A stretch of 38,247 nucleotides of DNA, taken from positions 1 through 38,247 of IMG/VR virus record IMGVR_UViG_3300046168_000008. One strand, written 5' to 3'. The notes under the pieces are model-generated. The model ran no database searches, was not told the DNA's origin, and saw only the letters and a list, made by a program, of their open reading frames with translations. The translations under genes and the position numbers were made by a program. Below, piece by piece: positions 4,489 through 13,018 of this stretch. This DNA comes from a virus. The first letter of the stretch is position 1. The number at the start of each line of letters is the position of its first letter.

Positions 4489-6787
4489 GTTTGAGATGAA
4501 ACGATGGGGTCGAGCTACCTATCGCCAGTTCCAACAATTCTATAAAGAAAGTGACCGTGGTTCGGAGATGGACAGCAGTAAGCGTATCCTTAGTAAGCTT
4601 GCACCACAGTTAGCACCACCCATCGAGGACTTCTTTAACCGATTTGCCGGGGATGACAGTCCATCGATGCCGATATGGCTTTGTTATATCGCTGACTTTC
4701 ATCCACAAATGGTGGCACAGATAGCGTTGAAGACGGTGTTGGATAAGATGTACGCACAAGACCGACACTTTTCTCGGTTGGCATTGGAAATAGGCAAAGC
4801 GTTTGAAGAAGTAGCACGACAACGAGTAGCTGAACAGACCGTGCCAAAGAATAAGATGTTTGGTGTACGTGGTAAGAAGTCAAAGCGATCTAAGATGCAA
4901 AGGTTTTATACCGTTGAGAAGAATAACCGACGGTTTACGTGCTGGGAGAAACGATTGAAGGTATCGTTGGGTGCGTGGTTGTTAGGGGAGATAAAGACAC
5001 ACACGGGACTGATAGAATTTAAGATGGAACGATTTGGTAAGAAGCAACGCAAAGACGTGGTGTTGTCGGGTGAGTTTACTGATTGGGTACGACGGTTTGA
5101 CACGTGGAAAGAGATGCTTGATCCAATGCGTATGGCGTTACCATATGAACCGAAAGACTGGGTAGATTATTACAGCGGAGGGTACGAGTCGTTCGACGAT
5201 CCGTTTGTAATGAACAGACCAAGCAAAGCGAACTACGATTTCTTTTCTATCAATACTATTTACACTGCTTGTAACAACGTACAACGAGTACCTTGGCAGA
5301 TCAACAAGAAGATACTGGACATAGCTCAGAAGTGTTGGGAGTTGGAACGAGTCTTTGATTTTCACGAAGTACCACTTCAACCGTACCTTGAGAACGGAGA
5401 CGAACGACCTGAAGAGCTGAGACAATGGAAGTTTAAACAAGACAAGATTCGTCGCATGAACGAGTCCAACCGTAGCAAAAGATTACAACACGCCAAGGTC
5501 ATGCACTTGGCTAAGAAGTACAGCGAGTGGGACGAGGTATATTTTCCGGCTCGTATTGATTATCGTGGTCGTGTTTATTATATGCCCGCTTATCTGCACC
5601 CACAAGGCACTGATCTAGCTAGAGCTTTGTTGCAATTCGCTGATGGTCAACAAGTTACGGATGAAGAGGACGCTGAAAGACTACTGGTTCACGGAGCTAA
5701 CGCGTGGGGTATCAAGGGTACACTGATGGAACGAGTAGCGTGGGTAGGTGAGCATAAAAACGATATACTAGAATGTGCCTCTGATCCAATGACGAACGAC
5801 TGGTGGATGGAAGCGAGTGAACCGTTTGGATTTCTTGCGTTTTGTCTTGAGTATCAACAGTTTACGAAAGAAGGATACGGATACGTGTCACACTTTCCAG
5901 TGCGTATGGACTGTAGTAATAACGGTATGCAAATATTACACTTGTTATTACGAGACACACGTCACGCCAAGCACTGCAACTTAGTACCTGACCAACCAGT
6001 AGGAGATATGTATCAGTACATTGCTGATCTTGTATACGAACGGTTGAAGGAGCAGTCAAAGGAGAGTTACGTGGCATCTGAATGGTTCAAGTACGGAGTC
6101 ACGAGAGCTATGGCTAAGGCTGCGGTAATGAACAAACCATACGGTCAGTCGTACTATCACGTCATGTCTAGGTTTCTTACTATCATTGGAGACAAGCATC
6201 CGTTTCAAGTGGGTGAGGAGATTGACGCTATTAACTACCTGACCGAACAGTTTAACACAGTGGCAAGACAGGAACTGGAGAGTGTTGTCCGTATTCAAAA
6301 GTTCTTACGTGGGTGTGCGGATGCTGTAGGTAATTACGTGTTTGAATGGACGACACCGAGTGGGTTTAAAGTGGTACAAGGCCTGACAAAAACGAAACGT
6401 TTAGATTGTCGTACTATCGTAGGCAACGTGTCCACAATGGTACACCTGTACGATGACATTGATGAGATCGATCCGAAGCAACAACGACGTAGTGTCACTG
6501 CTAACTTTATACACGGGATAGATGCAGCTGTTGTCCATCGATTAGCATACGACATGAAGTTTGACATGGGGTTTGTTCACGATTGCTTTATATGTCACGC
6601 ATCCAACGCCCGTAAAGTACACCAAGACGTACGAAAAACATACAAGAATTTCTTTTCAATTGACTTACTAGCCGAGTTCAGATGTGAGTTATTGAATCAA
6701 CACCCGACAGCGAAACTGCCCGAACTGCCTGAACTTGGTGACCTAGATGTTACCGCAATAGATCGAGCCATGTATCTGCTGTCATAA
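4472..6787 (+). CDS. T7-like single-subunit DNA-directed RNA polymerase, 771 aa
   Basis: The single-subunit phage RNA polymerase that transcribes the replication and virion genes from phage promoters. Family motifs are clear: RIDYRGRVYYMPAYLHPQG with catalytic Asp363 (T7 D537), TRAMAKAAVMNKPYG with Lys549 and Tyr557 (T7 K631 and Y639), and VHDCF with Asp704 (T7 D812). The ATG at 4472 (MSKAIEFEMKRWG) is chosen; an ATG at 4403 would add 23 residues lying entirely inside the upstream gene. It is about 110 residues shorter than T7 RNA polymerase (883), mainly before the palm, so the N-terminal promoter-binding part is trimmed. No phage lysozyme gene is present to regulate it as in T7. Confidence 0.97.
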   Translation: MSKAIEFEMKRWGRATYRQFQQFYKESDRGSEMDSSKRILSKLAPQLAPPIEDFFNRFAGDDSPSMPIWLCYIADFHPQMVAQIALKTVLDKMYAQDRHFSRLALEIGKAFEEVARQRVAEQTVPKNKMFGVRGKKSKRSKMQRFYTVEKNNRRFTCWEKRLKVSLGAWLLGEIKTHTGLIEFKMERFGKKQRKDVVLSGEFTDWVRRFDTWKEMLDPMRMALPYEPKDWVDYYSGGYESFDDPFVMNRPSKANYDFFSINTIYTACNNVQRVPWQINKKILDIAQKCWELERVFDFHEVPLQPYLENGDERPEELRQWKFKQDKIRRMNESNRSKRLQHAKVMHLAKKYSEWDEVYFPARIDYRGRVYYMPAYLHPQGTDLARALLQFADGQQVTDEEDAERLLVHGANAWGIKGTLMERVAWVGEHKNDILECASDPMTNDWWMEASEPFGFLAFCLEYQQFTKEGYGYVSHFPVRMDCSNNGMQILHLLLRDTRHAKHCNLVPDQPVGDMYQYIADLVYERLKEQSKESYVASEWFKYGVTRAMAKAAVMNKPYGQSYYHVMSRFLTIIGDKHPFQVGEEIDAINYLTEQFNTVARQELESVVRIQKFLRGCADAVGNYVFEWTTPSGFKVVQGLTKTKRLDCRTIVGNVSTMVHLYDDIDEIDPKQQRRSVTANFIHGIDAAVVHRLAYDMKFDMGFVHDCFICHASNARKVHQDVRKTYKNFFSIDLLAEFRCELLNQHPTAKLPELPELGDLDVTAIDRAMYLLS

Positions 6788-6803
6788 CACCGATAAATAA
6801 ACA

Positions 6804-7436
6804 ATGAGTATACAAGCAAGAAAGAAACACCAAGTAATAAAAGTAAAGGGTACAGCTAAGTACTGCCACTTGAATGAACCTAACAAACGGTTTGATCCTG
6901 AGTTTGGTACGTACAGTTGTGATCTAGTTATAGATAAAGACCAAGCTGATATGTTAAAGAGCACGATACGTCCGTTGTACGAAGAGGAGTTGAAGACCGT
7001 GCAAGAACAGAATGCTGGTAAGAAGATTGAACAGAAAGAGTTCCCGATTAAAGAAGAAGAGGGAGCGTTTATTGTTAAGTCTAAACTGAAAGCAGGAGGC
7101 AGACGCAAAGACGGTAGTGTTTACACTCTATCAATTGCGTTGTTTGATTCCAAAGGTCAACCGTTACCCGAAGATGTTAAAGTATGGGGTGGTAGTAAAG
7201 TTAACATGGCATTTCGTCCTAGGTTTTGGTACACACCGATGGCAGGGTTTGGTGTATCGTTTGAGTTGCAAGCTGTTCAAGTAATAGAACTACAGAACGG
7301 TGGAGTATCTGGCGTAGCAGCTGACGCTTTCGGATTCACTACTGAAGAAGAAGGATATGTTAATGGAGGGGAAAACTTAGACACTACATTCGATGCGGAA
7401 GAAACGGACGAAACCGAAGTCACAGCGAACTTCTAA
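6804..7436 (+). CDS. Single-stranded DNA-binding protein (T7 gp2.5-like), 210 aa
   Basis: Position right after RNA polymerase and overall layout match T7 gp2.5 (232 aa), which coats single strands and contacts polymerase and helicase through its tail. Residues 1-165 fit an OB-fold type body (SCDLVIDKDQAD, VNMAFRPRFWYTPMAGFGVSFELQAVQVIEL). The C-terminus is acidic (FDAEETDETEVTANF) and ends in Phe, the residue T7 gp2.5 needs for partner contact. The 3' end overlaps endonuclease I by 44 bases. Confidence 0.9.
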   Translation: MSIQARKKHQVIKVKGTAKYCHLNEPNKRFDPEFGTYSCDLVIDKDQADMLKSTIRPLYEEELKTVQEQNAGKKIEQKEFPIKEEEGAFIVKSKLKAGGRRKDGSVYTLSIALFDSKGQPLPEDVKVWGGSKVNMAFRPRFWYTPMAGFGVSFELQAVQVIELQNGGVSGVAADAFGFTTEEEGYVNGGENLDTTFDAEETDETEVTANF

Positions 7437-7905
7437 TAATCGTTATCGTTCCGGATTTGAATCTAAATTAGCACACCAACTGAAACGTAGTGGCGTTGAG
7501 TTCAAGTACGAGACGTTAACTATTGAGTATCAGAAGGTTAGCACATACACTCCCGACTTCATACTTCCTAACGGCATCATTGTTGAGGCCAAGGGAGTGT
7601 GGACGGTGGAGGACAGGACAAAGCACTTGTTAGTACGCAAGCAACACCCGCACTTAGATATACGCATGGTGTTTCAGCGAGCAAGTAACAAGATTAACAA
7701 GAAGTCTAAGACAACGTACGCTATGTGGTGCGAAAAGAAGGGAATTAAATATGCAGATAAAGTTATACCGAAGTCATGGCTTTCACAAAAACGCATGAAC
7801 CATGCACAGAGTGCGGGAGTAGTGACGCTCTCTCCACCAACGACGACGGAAGCACCTATTGTTTCAGTTGCAACAGTTATAGTGGAGGACGAGGAAAGAC
7901 CATGA
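7393..7905 (+). CDS. Endonuclease I / Holliday-junction resolvase (T7 gp3-like), 170 aa
   Basis: Resolves branched DNA and breaks down host DNA. The core aligns with T7 endonuclease I: YRSGFESKLAHQL, YTPDFILPNGIIVEAKG, KHLLVRKQHPHLDIRMVF, KKGIKYADKVIP. Catalytic residues are kept as Glu23, Asp55, Glu65 and Lys67; the position of T7 Glu35 is Lys38. It starts inside the ssDNA-binding gene. The last 43 codons lie inside the primase-helicase gene in another frame, and its stop (TGA 7903-7905) overlaps an in-frame ATG of that gene at 7902. Confidence 0.93.
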   Translation: MRKKRTKPKSQRTSNNRYRSGFESKLAHQLKRSGVEFKYETLTIEYQKVSTYTPDFILPNGIIVEAKGVWTVEDRTKHLLVRKQHPHLDIRMVFQRASNKINKKSKTTYAMWCEKKGIKYADKVIPKSWLSQKRMNHAQSAGVVTLSPPTTTEAPIVSVATVIVEDEERP

Positions 7906-9353
7906 GTGAACCAGCACCGAGAGAGTTCTTAACTGGCGAACCCAAAGCGATACCAAGACGCAACCTGACTCAGGAAACGTGTCGGAAGTGGGGCTACTGG
8001 GTTGGTCGTTTGAATGGTGAGGATGTACAGATAGCTAACTATAAAACGCGAGACGGGAAACCTGTTGCTCAGAAGATACGATATGCTAACAAGAACTTCA
8101 GTGTTCGTGGTGAGTTGGTTGGTCTGTACGGTCAGCACCTGTGGAAAGAGGGAGGACGTCGTGTTGTTGTAGTCGAAGGAGAGATCGATGCGTTGAGTGC
8201 GTCACAGGCTATGGATAATAGATGGCCAGTAGTCAGCGTACCGAACGGAGCAAGTGCTGCAAAGAAACACGTGGCACAAGCTATTGATTGGTTAGAACGG
8301 TTTGAGAAAGTGGTGTTCTGTTTTGATATGGATGATGTTGGACGCAAGGGGGCAGCTGAATGTGCAGCACTCCTGACACCCGGCAAAGCACACATCGCAG
8401 AGCTACCACTGAAAGACCCGTCTGATATGTTAACAGGTGGCAAGTCGAAAGAGTTAGTCAGTTGTTTATATGAAGCAAGAGAGTATCGACCTGACGGAAT
8501 CGTAAACGGTAAAGACTTGTGGGAGTTAGTAAGTAATACTGACGAACACAAAGCAGTACCGTATCCGTACTATAGTTTAAACGAGTTAACCCACGGCATG
8601 AGACTAGGTGAATTAGTTACGGTATGTGCGGGTAGTGGAATAGGAAAGTCTCTGTTCTGTCGTGAGATAGCTCATCATCTACTAGGTCTTGGCGAGACGG
8701 TAGGTTATATAGCACTGGAGGAATCCGTCAGGCGTACTGCTCTTGGTATCATGGGCATCCATCTGAACAAACCATTACACCTTGAAGAGGAACAACTGGA
8801 CACGGAAGCGTTACGTCCTGCGTTTGAAGAGACAGTGGGTAACGGAATGTTCTACACTTACGATCACTTCGGCAGCATGGACAGTGACAACTTGCTGGGT
8901 AAGATACGATACCTGATAAAAGGATTCGATTGTAAATGGATATTCCTAGATCACCTATCGATTGTTGTCAGTGGTATAGCAGGAGATGACGAACGACGAT
9001 TGATTGATAACACGATGACCAAGCTACGTAGTCTTGTTGAAGAGACCGGGTGTGGCATGGTGTTGGTCAGTCACTTGAAGCGAGTGGATAGTGGTCACGA
9101 AGAAGGAGGACGAGTAAGCCTGCACCATCTACGTGGATCGCAAGCTATAGCACAGCTGTCAGACATGGTCATCGGACTGGAACGAAACCAACAAGCTGAG
9201 ACTATATCTAATGAGACACGTGTTCGTGTGTTAAAGAATAGATTCAGTGGACAGACAGGACATTGTACCACCCTTAACTACGACGGAGACACAGGCAGAT
9301 ACACAGAAGATAAGAACGTGTTCACCGATACAACAACTAACAATCCATTCTAA
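7776..9353 (+). CDS. Primase-helicase (T7 gp4-like), 525 aa
   Basis: Bifunctional replication protein: zinc-binding primase, then a hexameric DnaB-type helicase. Zinc cysteines are Cys10, Cys13, Cys29 and Cys32 (CTECGSS...CFSC). The TOPRIM primase core has VVEGEIDALSA (Glu134, Asp138) and VFCFDMDDVGR. Helicase Walker A is GSGIGKS (Lys291), with FLDHLSIVVSG and VLVSHLKRVDSG later. The protein ends ...TTTNNPF, a terminal Phe like T7 gp4. An internal in-frame ATG at 7902 (residue 43), after GAGGAAAG and fused to the endonuclease stop, could give a short helicase-only form like T7 gp4B. Confidence 0.96.
   Translation: MAFTKTHEPCTECGSSDALSTNDDGSTYCFSCNSYSGGRGKTMSEPAPREFLTGEPKAIPRRNLTQETCRKWGYWVGRLNGEDVQIANYKTRDGKPVAQKIRYANKNFSVRGELVGLYGQHLWKEGGRRVVVVEGEIDALSASQAMDNRWPVVSVPNGASAAKKHVAQAIDWLERFEKVVFCFDMDDVGRKGAAECAALLTPGKAHIAELPLKDPSDMLTGGKSKELVSCLYEAREYRPDGIVNGKDLWELVSNTDEHKAVPYPYYSLNELTHGMRLGELVTVCAGSGIGKSLFCREIAHHLLGLGETVGYIALEESVRRTALGIMGIHLNKPLHLEEEQLDTEALRPAFEETVGNGMFYTYDHFGSMDSDNLLGKIRYLIKGFDCKWIFLDHLSIVVSGIAGDDERRLIDNTMTKLRSLVEETGCGMVLVSHLKRVDSGHEEGGRVSLHHLRGSQAIAQLSDMVIGLERNQQAETISNETRVRVLKNRFSGQTGHCTTLNYDGDTGRYTEDKNVFTDTTTNNPF
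7902..9353 (+). CDS. Possible short helicase form (internal start of primase-helicase)
   Basis: ATG 7902 is in frame with the primase-helicase and sits in an ATGA overlap with the endonuclease I stop, 7 bases after GAGG. The product would lack all four zinc cysteines but keep TOPRIM and helicase, matching the gp4A/gp4B pair of T7. It is predicted from sequence only; a second protein has not been shown. Confidence 0.55.
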   Translation: MSEPAPREFLTGEPKAIPRRNLTQETCRKWGYWVGRLNGEDVQIANYKTRDGKPVAQKIRYANKNFSVRGELVGLYGQHLWKEGGRRVVVVEGEIDALSASQAMDNRWPVVSVPNGASAAKKHVAQAIDWLERFEKVVFCFDMDDVGRKGAAECAALLTPGKAHIAELPLKDPSDMLTGGKSKELVSCLYEAREYRPDGIVNGKDLWELVSNTDEHKAVPYPYYSLNELTHGMRLGELVTVCAGSGIGKSLFCREIAHHLLGLGETVGYIALEESVRRTALGIMGIHLNKPLHLEEEQLDTEALRPAFEETVGNGMFYTYDHFGSMDSDNLLGKIRYLIKGFDCKWIFLDHLSIVVSGIAGDDERRLIDNTMTKLRSLVEETGCGMVLVSHLKRVDSGHEEGGRVSLHHLRGSQAIAQLSDMVIGLERNQQAETISNETRVRVLKNRFSGQTGHCTTLNYDGDTGRYTEDKNVFTDTTTNNPF

Positions 9354-9760
9354 TGAAAATTAGTGAATACTTTGAGCAAGCTAAAGATCATCAATGTAGG
9401 CTTGATCGTTATAGGACAAATAAGGCACGAGATAAACTTAAAGAAGTGCAAGCCAGTAAGTTAAAGCGTATGTCTTTAAAACCTGATATACAAAAACTAA
9501 CACGCGAACAGAAAAAAAGCAGATTCCTATCTTTATATAAACTTGCACATGGTTGTTGTGTGTGTGGTTACAATGAGGATGCTTTAAGTTTAGACTTAGA
9601 TCACGTTAATCCATTAGATAAAAAATATTCTATAGGAGATTTAAGAAAAAAGAGTTGGGATATTTTGTTTAAGGAGATAACCAAGTGCCAAGTTCTTTGT
9701 GCTATTTGTCACAGATTAAAAACCGAGGAAGAAAGATTACTTGCAGAAATACTAGATTAA
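9353..9760 (+). CDS. HNH endonuclease, 135 aa
   Basis: A Lys and Arg-rich N-terminal half (about residues 1-62), then an HNH zinc-finger nuclease: CCVCGYNED (about 69-77), LDLDHVNPLD (about 83-92, catalytic His) and CQVLCAICHRLKT (about 112-124). Free-standing HNH genes between T7-like replication genes are usually homing endonucleases. It starts on the primase stop (TAATG) and looks more A/T-rich than its neighbours, which suggests later insertion. Confidence 0.85.
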   Translation: MKISEYFEQAKDHQCRLDRYRTNKARDKLKEVQASKLKRMSLKPDIQKLTREQKKSRFLSLYKLAHGCCVCGYNEDALSLDLDHVNPLDKKYSIGDLRKKSWDILFKEITKCQVLCAICHRLKTEEERLLAEILD

Positions 9761-9766
9761 ACAATT

Positions 9767-11641
9767 ATGAAAACACTATTCTTTGATATAGAAACAAATG
9801 CGATAGAGGACTGGTCGAACTTGTCTGACTTAAAGACGGTTCACTGTCTATCTATCTACGATCCTACCACACCTAAGATGATTACGTATCACGGTGCTGG
9901 TATACAGAACGGACTAATCGAGTTAGCTAAAGCAGAACGGATAGTCGGACACAACGTGCTTGGTTTTGATATACCTGCTCTTGGTAAACTGTACAGCTTC
10001 CATCCACCGCTTGTTAAAGTATTAGATACGATGGTCATGGCTAAGTGTATAGTACCTGATGTACGCAACGACGACTTCTTACGTAACAAGTTTGATAAGA
10101 CTCTGGTAGGTAGTCACTCGTTGAAGGCGTGGGGATTACGGTTAGACAAACTGACCAAGCTATCGTACGGAGAGGAAGACGGTGCGTTTGACGAATACAA
10201 CGAGGACATGAGAAAGTACTGCGAACGGGATACAATCGTAACCCAACTGCTGTATGATTATCTGATGAGTAGTAAACCTAGCAGTCAGATGTTAGCTATC
10301 GAGCACTGGTTTGCGTACCTGATGAGGTTACAAGAGAAGAAAGGTTTCGCCTTTGACATCGGGAAAGCAGAGAAGTTGGAGATGAAACTAGCAGGTGTTC
10401 GTGCTGATCTATTGGATAAACTACAGAAAGAGTTCCCGTCTAAACAAGAAGAGATGAAGACACCGAGTGGTTGGTCGTTGGAGATTGAGTGGGAAGATGG
10501 ACTTGAAATAATCTCAGCAGCAACCAAGACGGAACTCAAGAAGCAACTGAAGAGTCGTAACTTAAAACAAACGTTGGTCAAAGATGCAGTCAAGTTAGCT
10601 AACAAGACTAAGACGATACCATTCAATCCCGGTAGTCGTCAGCAGATAGCTGAACGCTTGTCGTCTTTAGGATACGAACTACCGATAGAACCTGACGCTA
10701 AGACACCCAAAGTAGACGAAGCGGTGTTGCGTAGTATTGAGCATCCGTTTGCCGAGGTGTTGTGTGATTACTTGTTGGTTACCAAGAGGTTAGGACAATT
10801 AGCAGAGGGTAATCAAGCGTGGTTAAAGCTACAAAAGGACGGACGAATACACGGAAGGGTCAACACAAACGGTGCAGTCACTGGTCGTTGTACACATCAG
10901 AATCCAAATGTAGCTCAAGTACCTGCTTGTCGTGCTGAGTACGGAGAAGAATGTCGTGACTTGTTTAAAGCAGGAGATGGATACAAGTTAGTGGGGTGTG
11001 ACGCAGCAGGATTAGAACTACGAATGCTTGCCCACTACCTAGCTTACTATGACGGTGGTGAGTACGCTAAGACGGTTATCGAAGGAGACATTCACACACT
11101 GAATCAGAAAGCAGCAGGACTGGAGACACGAGACCAAGCTAAGACGTTTATCTATGCGTTCCTTTACGGAGCAGGTGACGCTAAGATTGGTGAGATCGTG
11201 GGTGGTAGTGCTAAAGAAGGACAGATGTTAAAGCGTAAGTTCCTTAGCAACCTACCAGCGTTGAAGAAGTTGCAAGCAGATGTACAACAAAAGGTACAAC
11301 GAAGTAACAAGCTGATTGGATTGGATGGTCGTATACTTCCTGTTCGTTCACCACACGCTGCGTTGAATATGTTATTACAATCAGCAGGTGCTGTGTGTAT
11401 GAAGGTAGCATTGATTCAATTGTTCAATCGTCTAAATCAGATGAAGTGGCAATTCGGTAGAGAGTACAGCTTCGTTGCCAACGTACACGACGAGTTCCAA
11501 GCAGAGGTACAACCTGACAAAGCAAGTGTGTTCTGTGAGTTGGCTGTTGATGCAATACGACGTGCAGGTAAGGAGTTAAAACTAAACGTCATGTTGGATG
11601 GTGAAGCAAAGGTAGGAGAGACGTGGAAGGAAACACACTAG
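9767..11641 (+). CDS. DNA polymerase, family A (T7 gp5-like), 624 aa
   Basis: Replicative polymerase with 3'-5' proofreading. Exonuclease: FFDIETN (Asp7, Glu9), GHNVLGFDIPAL, YCERDTIVTQLL. Polymerase motif A: GCDAAGLELR (Asp412); motif B: KTFIYAFLYG with Lys459 and Tyr463 (T7 Tyr526, E. coli Phe762 position); motif C: VHDEF (Asp575). It is 80 residues shorter than T7 gp5: the thumb insertion holding the thioredoxin-binding loop is about 63 residues (221-284) with no resemblance to the T7 loop, and a fingers-side insertion is missing. The start has no Shine-Dalgarno site; the 3' end overlaps the next gene. Confidence 0.97.
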   Translation: MKTLFFDIETNAIEDWSNLSDLKTVHCLSIYDPTTPKMITYHGAGIQNGLIELAKAERIVGHNVLGFDIPALGKLYSFHPPLVKVLDTMVMAKCIVPDVRNDDFLRNKFDKTLVGSHSLKAWGLRLDKLTKLSYGEEDGAFDEYNEDMRKYCERDTIVTQLLYDYLMSSKPSSQMLAIEHWFAYLMRLQEKKGFAFDIGKAEKLEMKLAGVRADLLDKLQKEFPSKQEEMKTPSGWSLEIEWEDGLEIISAATKTELKKQLKSRNLKQTLVKDAVKLANKTKTIPFNPGSRQQIAERLSSLGYELPIEPDAKTPKVDEAVLRSIEHPFAEVLCDYLLVTKRLGQLAEGNQAWLKLQKDGRIHGRVNTNGAVTGRCTHQNPNVAQVPACRAEYGEECRDLFKAGDGYKLVGCDAAGLELRMLAHYLAYYDGGEYAKTVIEGDIHTLNQKAAGLETRDQAKTFIYAFLYGAGDAKIGEIVGGSAKEGQMLKRKFLSNLPALKKLQADVQQKVQRSNKLIGLDGRILPVRSPHAALNMLLQSAGAVCMKVALIQLFNRLNQMKWQFGREYSFVANVHDEFQAEVQPDKASVFCELAVDAIRRAGKELKLNVMLDGEAKVGETWKETH

Positions 11642-12111
11642 AGCTTGAGTTCGATTGGCACTTGAAGGTTGCAGAATTGTACGATACTGTTGACCTCAAC
11701 CTACCTATGCCGTCCTCATCATCCCAGCGAACAGGAGCAATAGCTGAACAAAAGTTTATCACTGAATGTTTAGAGAGGAACTTTGAACCGCACCTACCTG
11801 TAACACCAATGCCGTGGGACTTGATCGTCACGTGTCCAGCAGGAATCCTAAAGGTACAAATCAAAGCAACCAACACACGGGCTATTCCGGCTAAGAATTG
11901 TTATAGCTGTGTCACGTCTGTTGGTTGTAAGAACAAAGACTATATGTCAGATGACATCGATGTTGTTGGTATATATGTTGTACCTATTGATACGTGGTGG
12001 ATGATACCAAGAAATGAAATACAATCTAAAACCATAAAACTAAATCCAGCACCTGACAGTACATCGAAGTACAAGAAGTGGCAGGATAACTGGAGTATAT
12101 ATTATGAATAA
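11623..12111 (+). CDS. PD-(D/E)XK-like nuclease, 162 aa
   Basis: GTG start after TAGGAGAG, inside the polymerase 3' end. Residues about 40-90 read like a PD-(D/E)XK nuclease core: TGAIAEQKFI (helix with Glu), PWDLIV (Asp), then ILKVQIKATNT (Q-x-K in place of E-x-K). Later aromatic parts (TWWMIPRNEI) suit a substrate-binding region. The family includes intron-type and resolvase-like endonucleases; the exact role is unknown. It sits between polymerase and exonuclease, so recombination or host-DNA breakdown is likely. Confidence 0.65.
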   Translation: MEGNTLELEFDWHLKVAELYDTVDLNLPMPSSSSQRTGAIAEQKFITECLERNFEPHLPVTPMPWDLIVTCPAGILKVQIKATNTRAIPAKNCYSCVTSVGCKNKDYMSDDIDVVGIYVVPIDTWWMIPRNEIQSKTIKLNPAPDSTSKYKKWQDNWSIYYE

Positions 12112-13018
12112 AACATTATTGATTGATGCTGACGTGTTAGCGTTTGAAGCATCAGTAATAGCCGAGGAATCAATTGAGTGGAAGGAGGAGATGTGGACAG
12201 TACACGCTGACATGGCACTAGCTAAAGCTCGTATTGTTAATCGCGTCGAAGAGTTCAAACAGAAGTTACAAGCAGACGACATCGTTATGGCTTTGACTGA
12301 TCGTGCTAACTATCGTCGTGTTCTTAACCCTGACTACAAATCTAACAGATCAAAGAGTCGATTACCTATCATATTAAAACAAGTAAAGAAGTGGATAATA
12401 GAAGAAATGGACGGTCAACTATGGCCGAACTTAGAAGCAGATGACGTCATATCAATTCTGGCAACGGACAAAAAGATGGATGAAGAAACAATCATCGTCT
12501 CCATTGACAAAGACTTCAAAAGCGTACCGGGCATCTACTACGACTTCAACAAAGACGAAACGCATCACGTCAGTGAAGAGGACGCAGACCGATACCACCT
12601 GATACAAACACTGATGGGTGACGCAACAGATGGATACAGCGGTGTGCCAAGATTAGGCCCAATAGGTGCTGAGAAAATACTAGAGAAAGATGGATACACA
12701 TGGGAGACAGTTACTGCTTGTTACGAGAAAGCAGGACTCACAGAGAACGACGCTCTGATGAATGCGTGGATGGCACGACTGCTGCAAGCTGATAACTACT
12801 GCTTTAGAACTAACACAATAAAAAAACTATGGACACCGAGAAACTACCAAACCAAGGATATACTAAAGATTTCACCACAGGTGCTAGACGTGACGGGGAC
12901 ATTGGACGCGGACGACCCTCGCTTATTCCTCCAATCGCCTTACGCAGTCTCGCCAAAAGATTTGAAGATGGCGGTAAACTTTACGGAGACAACAACTGGC
13001 GAAAAGGATTCCCGTTAA
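12104..13018 (+). CDS. 5'-3' exonuclease (T7 gp6 / FEN-like), 304 aa
   Basis: Removes RNA primers and degrades host DNA. Motifs of the FEN/T7 gp6 family are clear: LLIDADVLAFE near the start, YKSNRSKSR, LEADDVISIL, VSIDKDFKSVPG, and the metal and helix-hairpin-helix region GDATDGYSGVPRLGP. The family-like core ends near residue 246 (LWTPR). The last roughly 58 residues overlap the next gene in another frame and look like read-through rather than a domain. The start overlaps the preceding gene and has no Shine-Dalgarno site. Confidence 0.93.
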   Translation: MNKTLLIDADVLAFEASVIAEESIEWKEEMWTVHADMALAKARIVNRVEEFKQKLQADDIVMALTDRANYRRVLNPDYKSNRSKSRLPIILKQVKKWIIEEMDGQLWPNLEADDVISILATDKKMDEETIIVSIDKDFKSVPGIYYDFNKDETHHVSEEDADRYHLIQTLMGDATDGYSGVPRLGPIGAEKILEKDGYTWETVTACYEKAGLTENDALMNAWMARLLQADNYCFRTNTIKKLWTPRNYQTKDILKISPQVLDVTGTLDADDPRLFLQSPYAVSPKDLKMAVNFTETTTGEKDSR

